Assembly (NCBI GenBank): GCA_020425835.1
Contig: JAGQRC010000168.1
Location: 1-7,266 of the forward strand
DNA length: 7,266 bases
Origin: Planctomycetota bacterium
GTDB lineage: Bacteria > Planctomycetota > UBA8108 > UBA1146 > JAJFFE01
Direction: 5' to 3'
The notes below the pieces were generated by a model. It was not told the DNA's origin, made no database searches, and saw only the letters and a program-made list of their open reading frames with translations. The position numbers and the translations under genes were made by a program. This document shows, piece after piece, positions 5,944 through 7,266 of the stretch (within the stretch, counting starts at the first letter, position 1; each line of letters starts with the position of its first letter).

Positions 5944-7266
5944 GGGCCATCTTCCACGACCGTGATCCTCCGATCGGCCGCGACGCCGAGGAGCTCCTGG
6001 ACGTGCCCCGAGGGCCACTGGATCGTGAGGTCGACCGACGTCGCAGCGCCGAGCCCGAAGTGCGCCTCGAGCGGGGGACCCGCGTAGAAGCTCCCACCGA
6101 CCACGATCTCCCGAAGGAGCGTCGGGCCGCCCGGGAGGGTCGCGAGGACGCGGGCCCCGACGCCATTGCGATTGCTCGCGCGACCCGAGAGCGAAACGCG
6201 GAGCCAGTGTCGCGTCCCGCTGGTCTCGTTCTCGTAGAAGGTTGCCCGCGCCCAGGCGTCGAGGATCAGGAGATCGATGTCCCCATCGTCGTCGGCGTCG
6301 AACGGGATCAACGCATGCGAGTTGCCGGCGTGGTCCGCGCCGACCCTGGCAGCCATCTCCGAGAAGACCCCTGGGCCCTCGTTGAGGAAGAACTGAGCCG
6401 GACCCTGCCAACCCGGCTGGATCCAACCGTTGACGGTGACCAGATCGAGGTCGGTGTCGAGGTCGGCATCGAAGAACCACGCGCCCCATCCCCACGCCGA
6501 GTCGGCGACGCCGGCCGTGTCCGCGACGTTCGTGAACCCGGCCGCGCCATCGTTCTGGTAGAGCCAGTTGCAACAGCCGGCCGGAGAGGTCGTGTCGGTG
6601 ATGTTGGTGGTGAGGAGATCGAGATCGCCATCCTGATCGTAGTCGCCGATCGCGATCCCCATGTCGTTCTGGACGCTCGTCACGATCGGTGCGTGCTGGA
6701 AGGTCCCGTCGGCCTGGTTGATGAACAGGTAGTCCTCGGCGAAGTCGACCGCACCGAACAGGTCCGACCAGCCATCGCCGTCCAGGTCGGCGAAGATCGG
6801 CGTCCAGTGCGGGACGAGGGTCTCGAGGATCCGGAGTCCGGCGGCATCGGTGACCTCGGTGAAGATGAAGTCGTCGTCGTTGCGGTAGAGATAGTTCGAG
6901 TTGTCCAGCCAGCCGGTCACGTAGAGATCGAGGTCTCCGTCGTGGTCGTAGTCTGCCGCAGTCGCCCCGCCGATGATCGGGATGACCGCATCGAGCCCGG
7001 TGGCGGTCCGCCGCAGAAAGCTGCCGTTCCCGAGATTCTCGTAGACCTCGAGAGAGCCGCCGACCATCGGCGGAACGGCGTCGTTGAAGACGACCAGATC
7101 GTCGAAGCCGTCGTCGTCGAGGTCGAGGAACAGCGCCATGTGCCCCCAACCGAGATCGCCGACTCCCGCGGACGTCGTGACGTCCGTGAACACACCGCCG
7201 TCGTTCCGGAACAGCCGATTCGGTCGACCGAGATGCGTGACCAGATAGACATCCAGATCCCCATCG
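5940..7266 (-). CDS. FG-GAP/VCBS-repeat protein with C-terminal ASPIC/UnbV domain (CRTAC1-like), 5' end clipped
   Basis: This is the C-terminal 441 residues of a probably secreted beta-propeller protein; the frame is open to the right edge, so the true start and any signal peptide lie outside. A GTG at 7193 is internal, because the preceding residues [10 protein letters not shown] already form a repeat. Seven calcium-binding FG-GAP/VCBS motifs are visible, including [49 protein letters not shown] and [13 protein letters not shown]; one ([11 protein letters not shown]) lacks the usual glycine. Each is spaced by segments such as [19 protein letters not shown]. The last 80 or so residues (about 6180-5955) are an ASPIC/UnbV module: [35 protein letters not shown] and ITVVE. 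Proteins with this domain pair are presumed extracellular; their ligand is generally unknown. It is the first visible gene of a tightly packed operon with the exonuclease and acetyltransferase. Confidence 0.92.
   Translation of the reverse strand, partial: DGDLDVYLVTHLGRPNRLFRNDGGVFTDVTTSAGVGDLGWGHMALFLDLDDDGFDDLVVFNDAVPPMVGGSLEVYENLGNGSFLRRTATGLDAVIPIIGGATAADYDHDGDLDLYVTGWLDNSNYLYRNDDDFIFTEVTDAAGLRILETLVPHWTPIFADLDGDGWSDLFGAVDFAEDYLFINQADGTFQHAPIVTSVQNDMGIAIGDYDQDGDLDLLTTNITDTTSPAGCCNWLYQNDGAAGFTNVADTAGVADSAWGWGAWFFDADLDTDLDLVTVNGWIQPGWQGPAQFFLNEGPGVFSEMAARVGADHAGNSHALIPFDADDDGDIDLLILDAWARATFYENETSGTRHWLRVSLSGRASNRNGVGARVLATLPGGPTLLREIVVGGSFYAGPPLEAHFGLGAATSVDLTIQWPSGHVQELLGVAADRRITVVEDGP

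Noticed and set aside
5374..7149. A 591-codon minus-strand frame that could be read as an exonuclease with a very long N-terminal extension
   Set aside because: The upstream 402 codons lie out of frame under the FG-GAP gene and are Arg-rich without structure. The GTG at 5943 with its ribosome binding site and the conserved motif near residue 12 fit a compact enzyme.
1..7266. Defence system, CRISPR array, transposon, tRNA or rRNA
   Set aside because: I saw no regularly spaced repeats, terminal inverted repeats, transposase motifs or tRNA-like cloverleaf sequences on either strand. The exonuclease alone is not evidence of defence.

Overview
The window is high-GC bacterial DNA, roughly two thirds G+C by eye. 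Six genes are supportable with confidence and a seventh is clipped at the left edge. The most likely source is a planctomycete or another lineage rich in secreted and extracellular proteins. This rests on the dockerin-like double calcium-loop tail with the DPVY signature on a secreted protease, on an FG-GAP/VCBS plus ASPIC/UnbV protein, and on frequent GTG starts. The assignment is an inference from gene families; no marker gene such as rRNA is present.

Layout from left to right. (1) On the minus strand, the first 32 codons of a probable ECF-type sigma factor run off the left edge (96 to 1). (2) A secreted zinc metalloprotease of about 629 residues lies upstream of it on the same strand (2044 to 155). 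It has an apparent propeptide, a small beta domain, an HEYGH active site and a dockerin-like C-terminus. (3) A 181-base divergent intergenic region (2045-2225) holds two mutually exclusive hairpins. (4) Two plus-strand genes follow: a 123-residue orphan (2226-2597) and a 699-residue coiled-coil lipoprotein with a beta-rich C-terminus (2690-4789). (5) A convergent junction of 18 bases contains an 11-bp tandem duplication spanning the lipoprotein stop codon. (6) A tightly packed minus-strand operon enters from the right edge: a 5'-clipped FG-GAP/ASPIC-UnbV protein, a DEDDh-type 3'-5' exonuclease and a GNAT-type acetyltransferase. Each gene overlaps the next by the four bases GTGA.

Taken together, the left half looks like envelope and secretion functions: a secreted protease, and a surface lipoprotein with an orphan partner. 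The right half is a translationally coupled trio with no obvious single pathway. I see no mobile element, CRISPR array, RNA gene or recognisable defence system. The parts least explained by known families are the lipoprotein with its two possible start sites, its orphan upstream neighbour, and the short-spaced zinc protease. I found no strong evidence for a wholly new system.
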